From NCBI RefSeq assembly GCF_026343945.1, contig NZ_JAPKNJ010000001.1:2046001-2110000 (forward strand): 64,000 nucleotides of DNA, read 5' to 3'. The notes under the pieces are model-generated. The model did not search any database and was not told the origin of the DNA. It was given only the letters and a program-made list of their open reading frames with translations. This document shows positions 10,140-18,785 of this stretch, piece after piece. The position numbers and the translations under genes were made by a program. Position 1 is the first letter of the stretch. Each line of letters starts with the position of its first letter. Origin of the DNA: Kaistia algarum. GTDB taxonomy: Bacteria; Pseudomonadota; Alphaproteobacteria; Rhizobiales; Kaistiaceae.

Positions 10140-10508
10140 TCAGGACTCTCGCTTCGCCGCCGATTCTATTCGCGCCGCGATATCGCGAAGGTCGTCCCGG
10201 CTGAGCCGGCGGATATCTTCGGCCAGCCGATGCGCCAGCTCCGTCGCCTCCGGATCGAGACCGGCAGTGTCGATCACCACGCGCGGATGCGAACGGGAGG
10301 CCAGCCGCTGCAGCGCCTCGGCCTCGTCCCAGATGATGTTGAAATAGGTGATGATGCGCTGGACCATCAGCCAGGTCGGCGCGCCCCGCCTGCCATGCTC
10401 CAGCGCCGAGAGATAGCTCGCCGTGACGCCGAGCGCGGCGGCCATGTCCTTCAGCGTCACGCCGCGCTCGCGGCGCATGTCGCGCAGCTTGCTGCCGAAC
10501 GGCGTCAC
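10140..10508 (-). CDS. XRE-family helix-turn-helix regulator
   Basis: This is a 122-residue DNA-binding protein. The N-terminal HTH (about 5-60) has the Cro/C1 pattern: LRDMRRERGVTLKDMAAALG, then VTASYLSALEHGRRGAP as the recognition helix region. The C-terminal part (RLSRDDLRDIAARIES) is probably a dimerisation helix. It overlaps the smr gene by 4 bases (ATGA), so it is translated with it. This small regulator behind smr is common in Hyphomicrobiales. Its targets are unknown. Confidence 0.88.
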   Translation of the reverse strand: MTPFGSKLRDMRRERGVTLKDMAAALGVTASYLSALEHGRRGAPTWLMVQRIITYFNIIWDEAEALQRLASRSHPRVVIDTAGLDPEATELAHRLAEDIRRLSRDDLRDIAARIESAAKRES

Positions 10509-11086
10509 GCTCCCGCCATCCCGCCCGGCGTGCGGGGCTTGCGGATCCGCACATAGATCGCGCCGCCGCCGCCATGGCTGCGATGCGCCTCCTCGAAACC
10601 GATGACCACCGACCGGAGACCCGGCTCGGACAGCCAGTGCGGCACGCGCCGGCGCAGTACGCCGCGCTCCTCGCCGAGCGGAAGATCCTCCGAGCCCGGC
10701 CGGCCCTTGCCGGTGATGACCAGCACGAGTCGGGCGCCCGAAGCCTGCGCGTCGCGCAGAAAGCGGTGCAGGCGGTCATGAGCGGCGAGTTGCGTCATGC
10801 CATGCAGATCGATGCGGCTGTCGATCGGCGTGGTGCCGCGCGCGACGCGAGTCAGCGTGCGCTTCTCGATCGGATGCAGCGGCGGGCGGGATGGCTTGGC
10901 GGGGGGCGGTGAAGCCGCCAAAGCCGGCATCTTGGACGACGCGGAAGCGGGCGCCGGATCCGGGACCCCGATCTCAACAGGCGGCGGTTCAGGCACCTCC
11001 TCCGGCCGCAAGGGTGCCACGGTGCGCGCGACGGTCTCCCAGAGGGTCTTCTCCTCGCGGGAGAGGCCGCGGCGACGCCGGCTCAT
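10505..11086 (-). CDS. Smr/MutS2 C-terminal domain endonuclease-like protein
   Basis: This 193-residue protein has a disordered, Pro/Ala-rich N-terminal half and a Smr domain from about residue 95. Domain signatures: RIDLHGMTQLAAHDRL (the LDLHG motif), LVLVITGKGRPG (the TGKG motif), and HGGGGAIYVRIRK close to the end. Stand-alone Smr proteins cut nicked or branched nucleic acid, and related SmrB acts on mRNA at collided ribosomes. Which applies here is unknown. It overlaps mltA (stop 11083) and the XRE gene by 4 bases each. Confidence 0.88.
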   Translation of the reverse strand: MSRRRRGLSREEKTLWETVARTVAPLRPEEVPEPPPVEIGVPDPAPASASSKMPALAASPPPAKPSRPPLHPIEKRTLTRVARGTTPIDSRIDLHGMTQLAAHDRLHRFLRDAQASGARLVLVITGKGRPGSEDLPLGEERGVLRRRVPHWLSEPGLRSVVIGFEEAHRSHGGGGAIYVRIRKPRTPGGMAGA

Positions 11087-12162
11087 ACCGATTGCCGCGG
11101 CACGAGGACGACGAAGCGGCCCTTGGCGGCCATCCGGCCGGCAACACGGCCAGCGGCTTCGCCCGAGCCGAAGAAGATGTCGCCCCGCGCCGGTCCCAGG
11201 ATCGCCGACCCGGTGTCCTGCGCCATCATCAGCCGGTTGAAGGCGCCGCCGCCCTCCTCGGCCGGCAGGCGGGTCTCGATCCAGATCGGCATATGGAAGG
11301 TGTGAAGCGTGCGGTCGACGGCGAGGCTGCGCCCTTCCGTCAACGGCACCTTGGCAGCGGCGATCGGGCCAAGCGCGGCGTTTTCAACCGGCGCCTCGCG
11401 AAAGAAGATGTAGGAGCGATTCTTCCACATCGCCTCGCGGCCTTCATCCGGATGGGCTGCGAGCCAGGCACGGATCGTCTGCATGGTGACGCCGCCGCTC
11501 TGCAGCGCACCCTTGTCGAGAAGCACGCGCCCGATCGCGGTGTAGTCGTAGCCGGACTTCGCCGCATAGGTAACGCGCAGCAGGCTGCCGTCGCCGAGCT
11601 TCAGCCGCGCCGCGCCCTGGACATGGATGAAGAAGGCGTCGACGGGATCGGCGAGCCAGGCGATCTCAAGGCCTCGGCCCGCAAGAGCGCCACGCTCGAT
11701 CTCGCCGCGATCGAAGAAGGGCTCGAAAGTGGAAGCCGTCCGCCGCGCAAAACGCATTCCGGGCGGAAGGGCGGGCGGCGGGCTCTGCTCGTCGATTTCC
11801 ACGAGTTCAGGCGGCGGACGCAGCAGCGGCACCGAAAAGCCCGGCTCGGGCTGACGTCGCGCCTCGCATTCCGGCTCATAGAAGCCGGTGTAGAAGCCAT
11901 CGGCGCCGACGATCCGAGGTTCGAAATGGCTCTCGAAAAATCTGCGCGCGGTCTCGCGGTCCAGGACGGGAGGCAGAGCGAGCGCAGCCGCCGCGATCCG
12001 CGCCAGCGCCGCGCCGTCGATGCCGAGCGCGCGGGTCTTGGGCGGTTGGTTTGCCGCGTGGGCAGCGCTCAGGCGGAAGGCAGCAAAAGCCGCGGCGTGA
12101 TCATCCGCCGCCCAGCCTTCCAGCGCGTCGAATTCGGCCGGAAAGAGACCCACGGACGGCAT
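11083..12162 (-). CDS. mltA: MltA-type lytic murein transglycosylase
   Basis: This is a 359-residue MltA-domain protein that should cleave the MurNAc-GlcNAc bond with formation of 1,6-anhydro muropeptides. Visible signatures are FEPRIVGADGFYTGFYEPE (about 80-98), YTAIGRVLLDKGAL, the FFREAPVENAALGP loop, and the catalytic-Asp region MAQDTGSAILGPARGDIFFG. The protein ends with a 3D-domain tail. No signal peptide or lipobox is seen: the chain starts almost directly in the domain (FDALEGWAADDH). Either a start was missed or export is unconventional. It sits 12 bases after the Tim44-like gene. Confidence 0.9.
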   Translation of the reverse strand: MPSVGLFPAEFDALEGWAADDHAAAFAAFRLSAAHAANQPPKTRALGIDGAALARIAAAALALPPVLDRETARRFFESHFEPRIVGADGFYTGFYEPECEARRQPEPGFSVPLLRPPPELVEIDEQSPPPALPPGMRFARRTASTFEPFFDRGEIERGALAGRGLEIAWLADPVDAFFIHVQGAARLKLGDGSLLRVTYAAKSGYDYTAIGRVLLDKGALQSGGVTMQTIRAWLAAHPDEGREAMWKNRSYIFFREAPVENAALGPIAAAKVPLTEGRSLAVDRTLHTFHMPIWIETRLPAEEGGGAFNRLMMAQDTGSAILGPARGDIFFGSGEAAGRVAGRMAAKGRFVVLVPRQSV

Positions 12163-12174
12163 GGCAAGAACAGC

Positions 12175-12918
12175 TCACTCGACCGTTTCGGTCGCGACCA
12201 GTGCCCAATTGGGATCCCGCGAACTGGCGTCGCGGGCAAAAGTCCACACATCCGTGACATCGGCGACGAGGACTGGATCGCCCTCGACGACCTCGCCCGC
12301 CTTGTCGCGCGTGGCCGAAACCAGCTTGGAGCCGAACCGAACCGTGACCTGCGCGGTCGAGCCCTTCATCGCCGCGTCGACGATTTCCGCCTTCTCGATG
12401 CCGACGAAGTTGAACTCGACCGTCTCGCCATTCTGCTCGCGCTGCTGGATGGCGTTCGAGAAACCGTCGAAGACTTCGCGGCCGAGCAAGGGCTTGAGCG
12501 CCTTGCGGTCGCCGCGCGCGAAAGCGGTTACGATCAGCTCGTACGCGGTGCGGGCGCCGTCGAGGAACTGCCCGGGATCGAAGTTGCGGTCGGCGAGCAG
12601 GATGGCGCCAAGGCCGATCGCCGCCGGCGAGCCGGCTGTGGCCACCGCCGCGATGCGCTCATCCGCAGCCACAGCTGCGGGAGCGCCCTCGGGCCGCGGC
12701 AGCGACACGACATTGCCGCCGTCCTGCCCCGCGCCGCCAACCGGCTGCGCGTCGATCGCCTTGCCGTCATCCGGCTTTTCGGCATTCTTGTTGCGCCTTG
12801 AGAATGGATCGAAAGAAGGTCGCTCCGTGCCCGTGCGCTGGCCCAGCACGCTTCTGAGCTTGAAGAAGATCACGACCGCGAGGACGAGGAATATCAGCGT
12901 GTAGATATCAAAGCTCAT
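12175..12918 (-). CDS. Tim44/TimA family inner-membrane protein
   Basis: This is a 247-residue protein with one N-terminal membrane helix (IYTLIFLVLAVVIFFKL, residues 4-20). A charged, low-complexity linker follows, and the Tim44-like domain starts at about residue 105 (FDPGQFLDGARTAYELIVTA). The domain is the bacterial relative of the mitochondrial import motor anchor. In alphaproteobacteria TimA is an inner-membrane protein of still uncertain role. The ATG at 12918 begins the membrane helix. It faces secB across about 245 bases, so a protein-traffic link is suggestive only. Confidence 0.88.
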   Translation of the reverse strand: MSFDIYTLIFLVLAVVIFFKLRSVLGQRTGTERPSFDPFSRRNKNAEKPDDGKAIDAQPVGGAGQDGGNVVSLPRPEGAPAAVAADERIAAVATAGSPAAIGLGAILLADRNFDPGQFLDGARTAYELIVTAFARGDRKALKPLLGREVFDGFSNAIQQREQNGETVEFNFVGIEKAEIVDAAMKGSTAQVTVRFGSKLVSATRDKAGEVVEGDPVLVADVTDVWTFARDASSRDPNWALVATETVE

Positions 12919-13163
12919 GCCGATGGCATCCTGTCCCAATTCGGTAGCGCCGCTAGACCCGGTCGCGCATGACCTTAACCTATATCTGGTCATGGTCGAT
13001 CGCCGATCCAAGAGCGTCAAGCTCTCAAGCCCGATGAAGGGCGGTGCTGTCAAGCCGTCGCGCGCCGGAGCCCCCCTCGCGCTTGTGTCGCCGGTTCGGA
13101 AGTGTTAGCGAGCCGTCCGAAAGCGGACGATCGAATTCCGCCAGTCGACAGGAGCGCCATGCC

Positions 13164-13637
13164 ATGGCCGATATCAATGAAGACGGCGCGCAGCCGAACC
13201 TCACGGTCCTTATCCAGTACGTAAAGGACCTGTCGTTCGAGAACCCCGGAGCACCGCGTTCGCTCGGTCCGCGCAGGCAGGCTCCGAACATCAATATCGG
13301 CATCAACGTCTCGGCGAACCCGCTGGACGAGGAGGATTTCGAAATCGAACTCCGCCTTGAGGGCCGCGCCACCGACGGCGATCAGGTCCTCTTCGTGGCC
13401 GAGCTGCTTTATGCTGGCGTGTTCCGCATCACGAATGTGCCGAAGGAAAACCTTCCGCCGCTGCTGATGATCGAGTGCCCGCGGCTGCTGTTCCCGTTCG
13501 CTCGTCAGATCCTCGCCGACCTGACGCGCAATGGTGGCTTCCCGCCGCTGCTTATCGATCCGGTCGATTTCACCGCGTTGTATCGCCAGCGCCTGATGGA
13601 ATTCGCCCAGACGCAGCCTTCTGGCCGCCCTAGCTGA
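13164..13637 (+). CDS. secB: Protein-export chaperone SecB
   Basis: SecB is the tetrameric cytoplasmic chaperone that hands unfolded preproteins to SecA. It is 157 residues, with the acidic N-terminus expected. The family core [17 protein letters not shown] (about 16-32), [28 protein letters not shown], and the helix [20 protein letters not shown] are all present. The ATG at 13164 lies after ACAGGAGCG. Upstream in-frame starts give unconserved Ser/Arg-rich sequence. It is the only rightward gene in the 9.7-17.3 kb block. Confidence 0.97.
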   Translation: MADINEDGAQPNLTVLIQYVKDLSFENPGAPRSLGPRRQAPNINIGINVSANPLDEEDFEIELRLEGRATDGDQVLFVAELLYAGVFRITNVPKENLPPLLMIECPRLLFPFARQILADLTRNGGFPPLLIDPVDFTALYRQRLMEFAQTQPSGRPS

Positions 13638-14348
13638 TCACTCCGCCTCTGCCGCCGCATAGCGGCTCCAGAGTGCGTCCTTGATCTTCCCAACAAAGGC
13701 CTCGTGCGCGGCGAACTCTTCCTCGTTGCCGCGCGGGGCGAGCGGCGCAGGCCGCACCAGCGGCCGTCGCACGGCCGACCCGGCGATGCCGGAGCTTGTC
13801 GTCCTCTCCTCCGCCCTCACCAGAACCAGATCCGGCTGGCGCCCGCCGATCAGCTCGATATAGACCTCCGCCAGCAGTTCGGCGTCGAGCAGGCCGCCAT
13901 GCAGCGTACGCTTCGACGTATCGATGCCGTAGCGCGAGCAGAGCGCATCCAGCGAGTTCGGCCCGGCAGGATGCTTGCGACGCGCCAGCATCAGCGTGTC
14001 GATCACGCGGTCCGGCGGGATCGGCGGACGCGAGAGCCGCGCGAATTCCGCATTGATGAAGCTGATATCGAAGGTCGCATTGTGAGCGATCAACGTCGCG
14101 CCCTCTATGAAGGCGATGAAATCGTCGACCACATCGCGAAACAGCGGCTTGTCGGCGAGGAATTCGTCCGAGAGGCCATGAACGCGAAATGCCTCGACCG
14201 GCATCGAGCGCTCGGGATTGACATAGACGTGATAGCTCCGGCCCGTGGGGATGTGGTTGAGCAGCTCGATGCCGCCGATCTCGACCAGCCGGTCGCCTTT
14301 CAACGGCTCGAGGCCGGTGGTTTCGGTGTCGAAAACGATCTCGCGCAA
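13638..14348 (-). CDS. dnaQ: DNA polymerase III epsilon subunit (TTG start)
   Basis: This is the 3'-5' proofreading exonuclease of the replicase. The DEDDh motifs are intact: Exo I FDTETTGLEP at the start, Exo II HNATFDISFINAEF (about 90-103), and Exo III HGGLLDAELLAEVY with the preceding His. The start is taken as TTG at 14346-14348 (L-R-E-I-V-F-D) because GGAAG lies 8 bases upstream and the family begins just before Exo I. No ATG fits. The length is then 236 residues. It follows coaE after 67 bases and converges end to end with secB. Confidence 0.92.
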   Translation of the reverse strand: MREIVFDTETTGLEPLKGDRLVEIGGIELLNHIPTGRSYHVYVNPERSMPVEAFRVHGLSDEFLADKPLFRDVVDDFIAFIEGATLIAHNATFDISFINAEFARLSRPPIPPDRVIDTLMLARRKHPAGPNSLDALCSRYGIDTSKRTLHGGLLDAELLAEVYIELIGGRQPDLVLVRAEERTTSSGIAGSAVRRPLVRPAPLAPRGNEEEFAAHEAFVGKIKDALWSRYAAAEAE

Positions 14349-14415
14349 ATTCGTTCTTCCTTTTGCCGCTGTTATCCTGCGGCGTCGCCTTCGGCCGTAC
14401 AAGCCTCGAGGGCGT

Positions 14416-15024
14416 TCATCCCCTGACACCTCGCGCCGCTGCGCTGGCAGCCAGCGCGCGCAGGATGTCGTCCACCTGGCGTTCGGCCGCTTCCAGCGCC
14501 CCGCCCGTATCGACGACGAAATGCGCGCGCCCGCGTTTCTCCGCATCGGGCATTTGCCGCGCCAGGATTGCGTCCCGCTTCGCCGAGCTCATGCCGGGAC
14601 GAGCCAGGACGCGGGCGCGCTGGATCTGCGATGGAGCCGAGGCCACCACCACGACGTCGACGCGCGTCTCGCCGCCGGTCTCCAACAGCAGCGGAATGTC
14701 GAGCACAGCGAAGGCATGCCCGGCGCCCCGGACTTTCGCCAGCCATTCCGCCTGCCCGGCCCGCACCAGAGGATGGACGATCGCTTCCAGCTCGGCCAGC
14801 GCCGCTGGCCGCCGGGCGATTTCGGCCGAGAGGAGCGCGCGGTCGACGGCTCCATCACGAATGGCGTCCGGAAACACCTGCCCAACCGGATCGACGGCGG
14901 CGCCGCGATAGAGGGCGTGGACCATGGCATCGGCGTCGAGCAAAGGGGCGCCTCGCGCCGCGAAAAAACGGCCGAGCGTCGACTTGCCCATGCCGATCGA
15001 GCCGGTAAGGCCGATGGTGATCAT
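14416..15024 (-). CDS. coaE: Dephospho-CoA kinase
   Basis: The product adds the 3'-phosphate to dephospho-CoA, the last step of CoA synthesis. It is 202 residues. The P-loop is GLTGSIGMGKST (5-16). DADAMVHALYRGAA (about 31-44) and the lid/CoA segment VDIPLLLETGGE-like VLDIPLLLETG are characteristic. It overlaps the aroE stop by 4 bases. The window thus encodes both the first (coaA) and last (coaE) CoA kinases in separate operons. Confidence 0.95.
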   Translation of the reverse strand: MITIGLTGSIGMGKSTLGRFFAARGAPLLDADAMVHALYRGAAVDPVGQVFPDAIRDGAVDRALLSAEIARRPAALAELEAIVHPLVRAGQAEWLAKVRGAGHAFAVLDIPLLLETGGETRVDVVVVASAPSQIQRARVLARPGMSSAKRDAILARQMPDAEKRGRAHFVVDTGGALEAAERQVDDILRALAASAAARGVRG

Positions 15025-15866
15025 CGGGATTCCATGTCGGCGAGCACAAGCTGCCGGAGTTCCTCCGTCACCTCGGGACGTGTACCGAACCAGCGCTCGA
15101 AGCCGGGCGCCGCCTGATGCAACAGCATGCCGAGGCCGTCGACCGTGGCAAGGCCGCGCTGGCGTGCCTTGGCGAGCAGCGGCGTCACCAGCGGAACATA
15201 GACGATGTCGGTGACGAGAAGTTCGTCGGGCGCCGGCTCGAGATCGATCTCCAGCGGCGGCTCGCCCTCCATGCCGAGGGATGTGGTGTTGACCAGAATG
15301 GACGCCGAAGGCAGCAGCGCCGGCAGATCCTCCCAGCCCGCCGCCCGGACGGCGGCGCCGAATCGCTCCGCGAGCGCTTCCGCGCGAGCGCGGGTGCGGT
15401 TCACGACATGAATCGGCGCGAAGCCCCGCTCGCGCAGCGACCAGATGACCGCCCTTGCGCCGCCGCCGGCTCCCAGCACGATCGCCGGACCGCCGCGTCC
15501 ACCGAAGTCCGATGCGCTCTGGTCGAGATTGGCGAGGAAGCCCGGCGCATCGGTGTTGGCACCTACGAGCTTGCCGTCCTCGAAGAAGATCGTGTTCACG
15601 GCGCCGAGCGCCTCGGCCACCGCATCAGTCCGATCGACCGAGGCGAAGGCAATCTCCTTGTGCGGGACCGTGACATTGCCACCGACGAATCCGCTGGCGG
15701 GGAAGGCACGAAGGAAGCCAGCGATTTTTTCCGGCGGAACCGCATGAGGGATGTAGTCACCCGCGATGCCGTAGCGACCGAGCCAATGACGGTGGATCAG
15801 AGGCGAGCGCGAATGGCGCACGGGCCAGCCAAGGATGCAGGCGGTGGGAACGGCAAAGGCGGACAT
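15021..15866 (-). CDS. aroE: Shikimate dehydrogenase (NADP+)
   Basis: The product reduces 3-dehydroshikimate to shikimate in the aromatic amino acid pathway. It is 281 residues. The shikimate site shows SRSPLIHRHWL (about 19-29) and NVTVPHKE with the catalytic Lys (about 64-71). The NADP site is LGAGGGARAVIWSL with NRTRARAE selecting the 2'-phosphate. The C-terminal GLGMLLHQA is typical. The ATG at 15866 follows the maf stop by 8 bases. It overlaps coaE by 4 bases. Confidence 0.96.
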   Translation of the reverse strand: MSAFAVPTACILGWPVRHSRSPLIHRHWLGRYGIAGDYIPHAVPPEKIAGFLRAFPASGFVGGNVTVPHKEIAFASVDRTDAVAEALGAVNTIFFEDGKLVGANTDAPGFLANLDQSASDFGGRGGPAIVLGAGGGARAVIWSLRERGFAPIHVVNRTRARAEALAERFGAAVRAAGWEDLPALLPSASILVNTTSLGMEGEPPLEIDLEPAPDELLVTDIVYVPLVTPLLAKARQRGLATVDGLGMLLHQAAPGFERWFGTRPEVTEELRQLVLADMESR

Positions 15867-15874
15867 CGGCGGGA

Positions 15875-16465
15875 TCAACTTTCGAGGGCGCCGAGTTCGC
15901 GCAGCGCTTCGAGGAGAGGCAGCATCGGCAGGCCGAGAATCGCGAAATAATCGCCTTCTATGGCTGAGAACAACTGGATGCCGATGCCTTCGATCAGATA
16001 GGCGCCGACGGAATGGAGGACATCCTCGCCGGCGGCGTCCAGATAGCGCGAAATCGCCCGTTCCGAAAGCGACCGCATCGTGAGCGAGACGGTGGCGATA
16101 TGGCGCCAAACGACGATATCGCCTCGCGCGATCGATACTGCCGAATTCAAGCGATGGGTCCGGCCGGAGAGACGCGCCAGCTGGTCGGCCGCCGCCGCCC
16201 GGTCGGCAGGTTTGCTGAAGCGCTCGCCCGCCAGATCCAGCACCTGGTCCGAGCCGATGACGATATCGTCGGGTCGCAGCGGCAGCACCGCGAGCGCCTT
16301 GGCATCGGCGAGCGCGATGGCGAGATCGCCAGGCGAGGCTCCACCCGCTGCCAGCAAACGTTCGATGCGACGCTCGTCCACGCCCGGGGATAACGCCTCG
16401 AAGCGGATTCCGGCGTGGGTCAGCAGCGACTGGCGCGCTCTGGAGGAGGAAGCGAGAACGATCAT
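15875..16465 (-). CDS. maf: Maf-like nucleotide pyrophosphatase
   Basis: This is a 196-residue Maf/HAM1-fold enzyme that hydrolyses nucleoside triphosphates (canonical or modified) to monophosphates. Motifs are the N-terminal ASSSRARQSLL phosphate loop (5-15), GSDQVLDLAGERFSKP (about 70-85), and SVGAYLIEGIGIQLFSAIEGDYFAILGLP near the C-terminus (quoted here as positions about 150-180). The exact substrate class (dTTP/UTP or 7-methyl-GTP type) was not resolved. It overlaps ppsR by 4 bases and precedes aroE. Confidence 0.92.
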   Translation of the reverse strand: MIVLASSSRARQSLLTHAGIRFEALSPGVDERRIERLLAAGGASPGDLAIALADAKALAVLPLRPDDIVIGSDQVLDLAGERFSKPADRAAAADQLARLSGRTHRLNSAVSIARGDIVVWRHIATVSLTMRSLSERAISRYLDAAGEDVLHSVGAYLIEGIGIQLFSAIEGDYFAILGLPMLPLLEALRELGALES

Positions 16466-17310
16466 GGTCCAAGAGCCTCGCGGATTCGGTTCTGTTCACC
16501 GCGGCGCAGCGCCAGGATCGCTGTCGCCGTTTCCTCGATAGAACGGCGGGTAACGTCGATGACCGGCCAGCCATTGCGCGCGCAAATCTTGCGTGTCGCC
16601 GCCACTTCGTTGGCGACGGCGGCGCGGTCGACATAGACATCGCCGCCGGGAACCTGGGAAAAGGCGAGAAGCCGGTTCTCGCGCATCTGCACGATCCGGT
16701 CCGGCGTCGCGATCAGCCCGACGATCAATGGCCGCTTCGCCTCGGCGAGCTGCACCGGCAAGGCGACGCCGGGAACGATCGGGATGTTGGCCGCGCGCAC
16801 GCCGCGATTGGCGAGATAGATGCTCGTCGGCGTCTTCGAGGTGCGGCTGACGCCGAGAATCACCACTTCGGCGAGGTCTAGTTCTTCGGGGAGCTGGCCG
16901 TCATCATGCATCATCGCGAAGGTCAGCGCCTCGATGCGACGGAAATATTCGCCGTCCAGCGCATGCTGGGCCCCGGCACGGCCTTCGCTGGAAGCGCCAA
17001 GATAGGATTGGAAGAGTTGCAGCACCGGGCCGAGGACGGAGAAGCATGGCACGGCGATCTCGCGGCAGCCCAGCTCGAGCGGATCGGCGATGGCGCGATC
17101 GACCAGGGTGAACAGGACGATGCCAGGTTCGCGCTCGATATCGGCGAGGATCCGCTCGACCTGTTTGGGCGCCCGCGTCATCGAATGGAGATGCTCGACG
17201 ACGGCAACGCTTGGATATTGCGCGGAAGCGGCACGGGCGACGGTAATGAGCGTCTCGCCAGTCGCGTCGGAGACAAGATGGAGATGAAGGTGGCGCGCCT
17301 CGTTCTTCAC
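16462..17310 (-). CDS. ppsR: Pyruvate, phosphate dikinase regulatory protein (DUF299)
   Basis: This is a bifunctional Ser/Thr kinase and pyrophosphorylase that would inactivate and reactivate PPDK or PEP synthetase. Family segments are HLHLVSDATGETLITVARA at the N-terminus and the P-loop GVSRTSKTPTSIYLANRG (about 148-165). GTG at 17308-17310 is preferred because GGAGCG lies 7 bases upstream and the protein is then 282 residues, close to family length. An ATG at 17355 would add 15 residues. The gene forms the left flank of the candidate origin. In Caulobacter and Rickettsia the origin is likewise described between hemE and a gene of this kind (RP001), from memory. Confidence 0.9.
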   Translation of the reverse strand: MKNEARHLHLHLVSDATGETLITVARAASAQYPSVAVVEHLHSMTRAPKQVERILADIEREPGIVLFTLVDRAIADPLELGCREIAVPCFSVLGPVLQLFQSYLGASSEGRAGAQHALDGEYFRRIEALTFAMMHDDGQLPEELDLAEVVILGVSRTSKTPTSIYLANRGVRAANIPIVPGVALPVQLAEAKRPLIVGLIATPDRIVQMRENRLLAFSQVPGGDVYVDRAAVANEVAATRKICARNGWPVIDVTRRSIEETATAILALRRGEQNRIREALGP

Positions 17311-17717
17311 AGTCGCTCCGCCGGGCTGTGGAAAAATAGGGACGAAATCGCCCACTCCAGCCTCAAGGCCGAACTCTCCCCGATCCGCTCGAAAGGATCA
17401 ACAGGCAGTGGGGCTGGGGATCCAATCCGAGCCTTTCGCGGGAATCGGGGACAAGCCGTAATGATAGCCAATTATGAACGAGTTCTTAACAAGCGGACCA
17501 GATCGTTACAATTTTAACGAATGGGCAAGATCCGTTAAGATTCAGGCCGATGCGCCGCCGGGTGCGTTAACATTTCCACATGGGTGCCTGCGAGCGGCCC
17601 AAACCAGCGCTGGTGGCCTTACGAATGCGCCGCATTGTGGATGGATAGGAATGACGCTAATCCCCGGTCAATAAGAAGAAACATTTCTAGACTCTCTCTC
17701 TTGATTGGAAGGTGCCT
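17311..17717. other. oriC: Candidate chromosomal replication origin (oriC)
   Basis: This is a 407-base divergent gap between ppsR and hemE without a gene. Bases 17460-17580 are much more AT-rich than their surroundings and hold four TTAA-centred hexamers (near 17495, 17514, 17534 and 17567). DnaA-box-like 9-mers, all with one or two mismatches to TTATCCACA, lie at 17327-17335 (reverse), 17572-17580 (forward) and 17636-17644 (reverse). The hemE-linked position, the divergence of gene orientation around it, and the nearby parAB/parS support an origin. Box number and quality are modest, so replication start is inferred, not shown. Confidence 0.72.
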
Positions 17718-18776
17718 GTGCAGCGCGACCCCGGCTCTCGCCCAATCTCTCCGCTGCTGGCCGTGCTGGACGGAGAGAGCCTGGCCTCTCCGCCAATCTG
17801 GCTGATGAGGCAAGCGGGACGCTATCTTCCTGAATATCGAGAGCTGCGAGCCAAGGCAGGCTCCTTCCTCGATCTCTGCTTTTCGCCCGATCTCGCCACC
17901 GAGGTGACATTGCAGCCGATCCGCCGCTTCGGCTTCGATGCTGCTATCCTTTTTTCCGACATTCTGGTGATCCCCAAGGCGCTTGGCCGCGACGTTCGTT
18001 TCGTCGAGGGCGAAGGACCCCGGCTCGATCCGATCGATGCGGCGGGGATTGTCGAGGTTCTGGCCCGAAGCCGGGAGACGGGTGCCGTCGTCAACGATCT
18101 CGGTGTGGTGATCGAGACGGTGCGCCGCGTTCGTGCGGCATTGGCTCCGGAAACGGCTCTGATCGGCTTCTGCGGCGCGCCCTGGACGGTTGCCACCTAC
18201 ATGATCGCCGGGCGCGGCACGAGCGACCAGGCGCCCTCCCGTCGCTTTGGGCTGGCCGATCCTGATTCCTTTGCGCGCCTGATCGAAGCGCTGGTCATCG
18301 CTTCGACGGATTATCTGGTGGCGCAGTTGGAGGCTGGCGCCGACGCTGTGCAGATCTTCGATAGCTGGGCCGGCGTTCTGTCGCCGTCATCGTTTGCCAA
18401 TTGGTCGCTGGGTCCGGCGGCCCGGATCGCAGCCGGCGTGCGGGCCCGCGTTCCGGGTGCGCGCATCATCGGTTTTCCCAAAGGCGCGGATCGGGCGCTG
18501 TCGGCCTATGCGGCGGCGATGGAAGCCAATGCTATCGGGCTCGACTGGACTGTGGATCTGGAGACCATCCGGCGGGAGACGCAGAACCGCGTCGCTTTGC
18601 AGGGCAATCTCGATCCGATGGCGCTGGTTACGGGCGGTGCCGCTCTGGATGCGGGTATCGATTCGATCCTTGCCGCGATGGAAGGGGCCCGCCACATCTT
18701 CAATCTCGGTCATGGTATCGTGCCGGAAACGCCCATCGCGCATGTCGAACAGCTCGTGCGCCGCATACGCGGATAG
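17718..18776 (+). CDS. hemE: Uroporphyrinogen decarboxylase
   Basis: The product decarboxylates the four acetates of uroporphyrinogen III to coproporphyrinogen III. Signatures are [16 protein letters not shown] (the RQAGRY motif, about 26-41), [15 protein letters not shown], the catalytic-Asp region [28 protein letters not shown] and GHGIVPETP at the end. GTG at 17718 is chosen because GGAAGG at 17707-17712 sits 5 bases before it. A GTG at 17712 would overlap that site. Length is 352 residues. It forms the right flank of the candidate origin and is followed by hemJ after 9 bases. Confidence 0.96.
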   Translation: MQRDPGSRPISPLLAVLDGESLASPPIWLMRQAGRYLPEYRELRAKAGSFLDLCFSPDLATEVTLQPIRRFGFDAAILFSDILVIPKALGRDVRFVEGEGPRLDPIDAAGIVEVLARSRETGAVVNDLGVVIETVRRVRAALAPETALIGFCGAPWTVATYMIAGRGTSDQAPSRRFGLADPDSFARLIEALVIASTDYLVAQLEAGADAVQIFDSWAGVLSPSSFANWSLGPAARIAAGVRARVPGARIIGFPKGADRALSAYAAAMEANAIGLDWTVDLETIRRETQNRVALQGNLDPMALVTGGAALDAGIDSILAAMEGARHIFNLGHGIVPETPIAHVEQLVRRIRG

Positions 18777-18785
18777 GAGACGAGG

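Noticed and set aside
10891..12801. A 636-codon rightward frame opposite smr, mltA and the Tim44-like gene
   Set aside because: It spans three real leftward genes and their gaps, with Arg-rich composition. Length alone is not evidence at this GC content.
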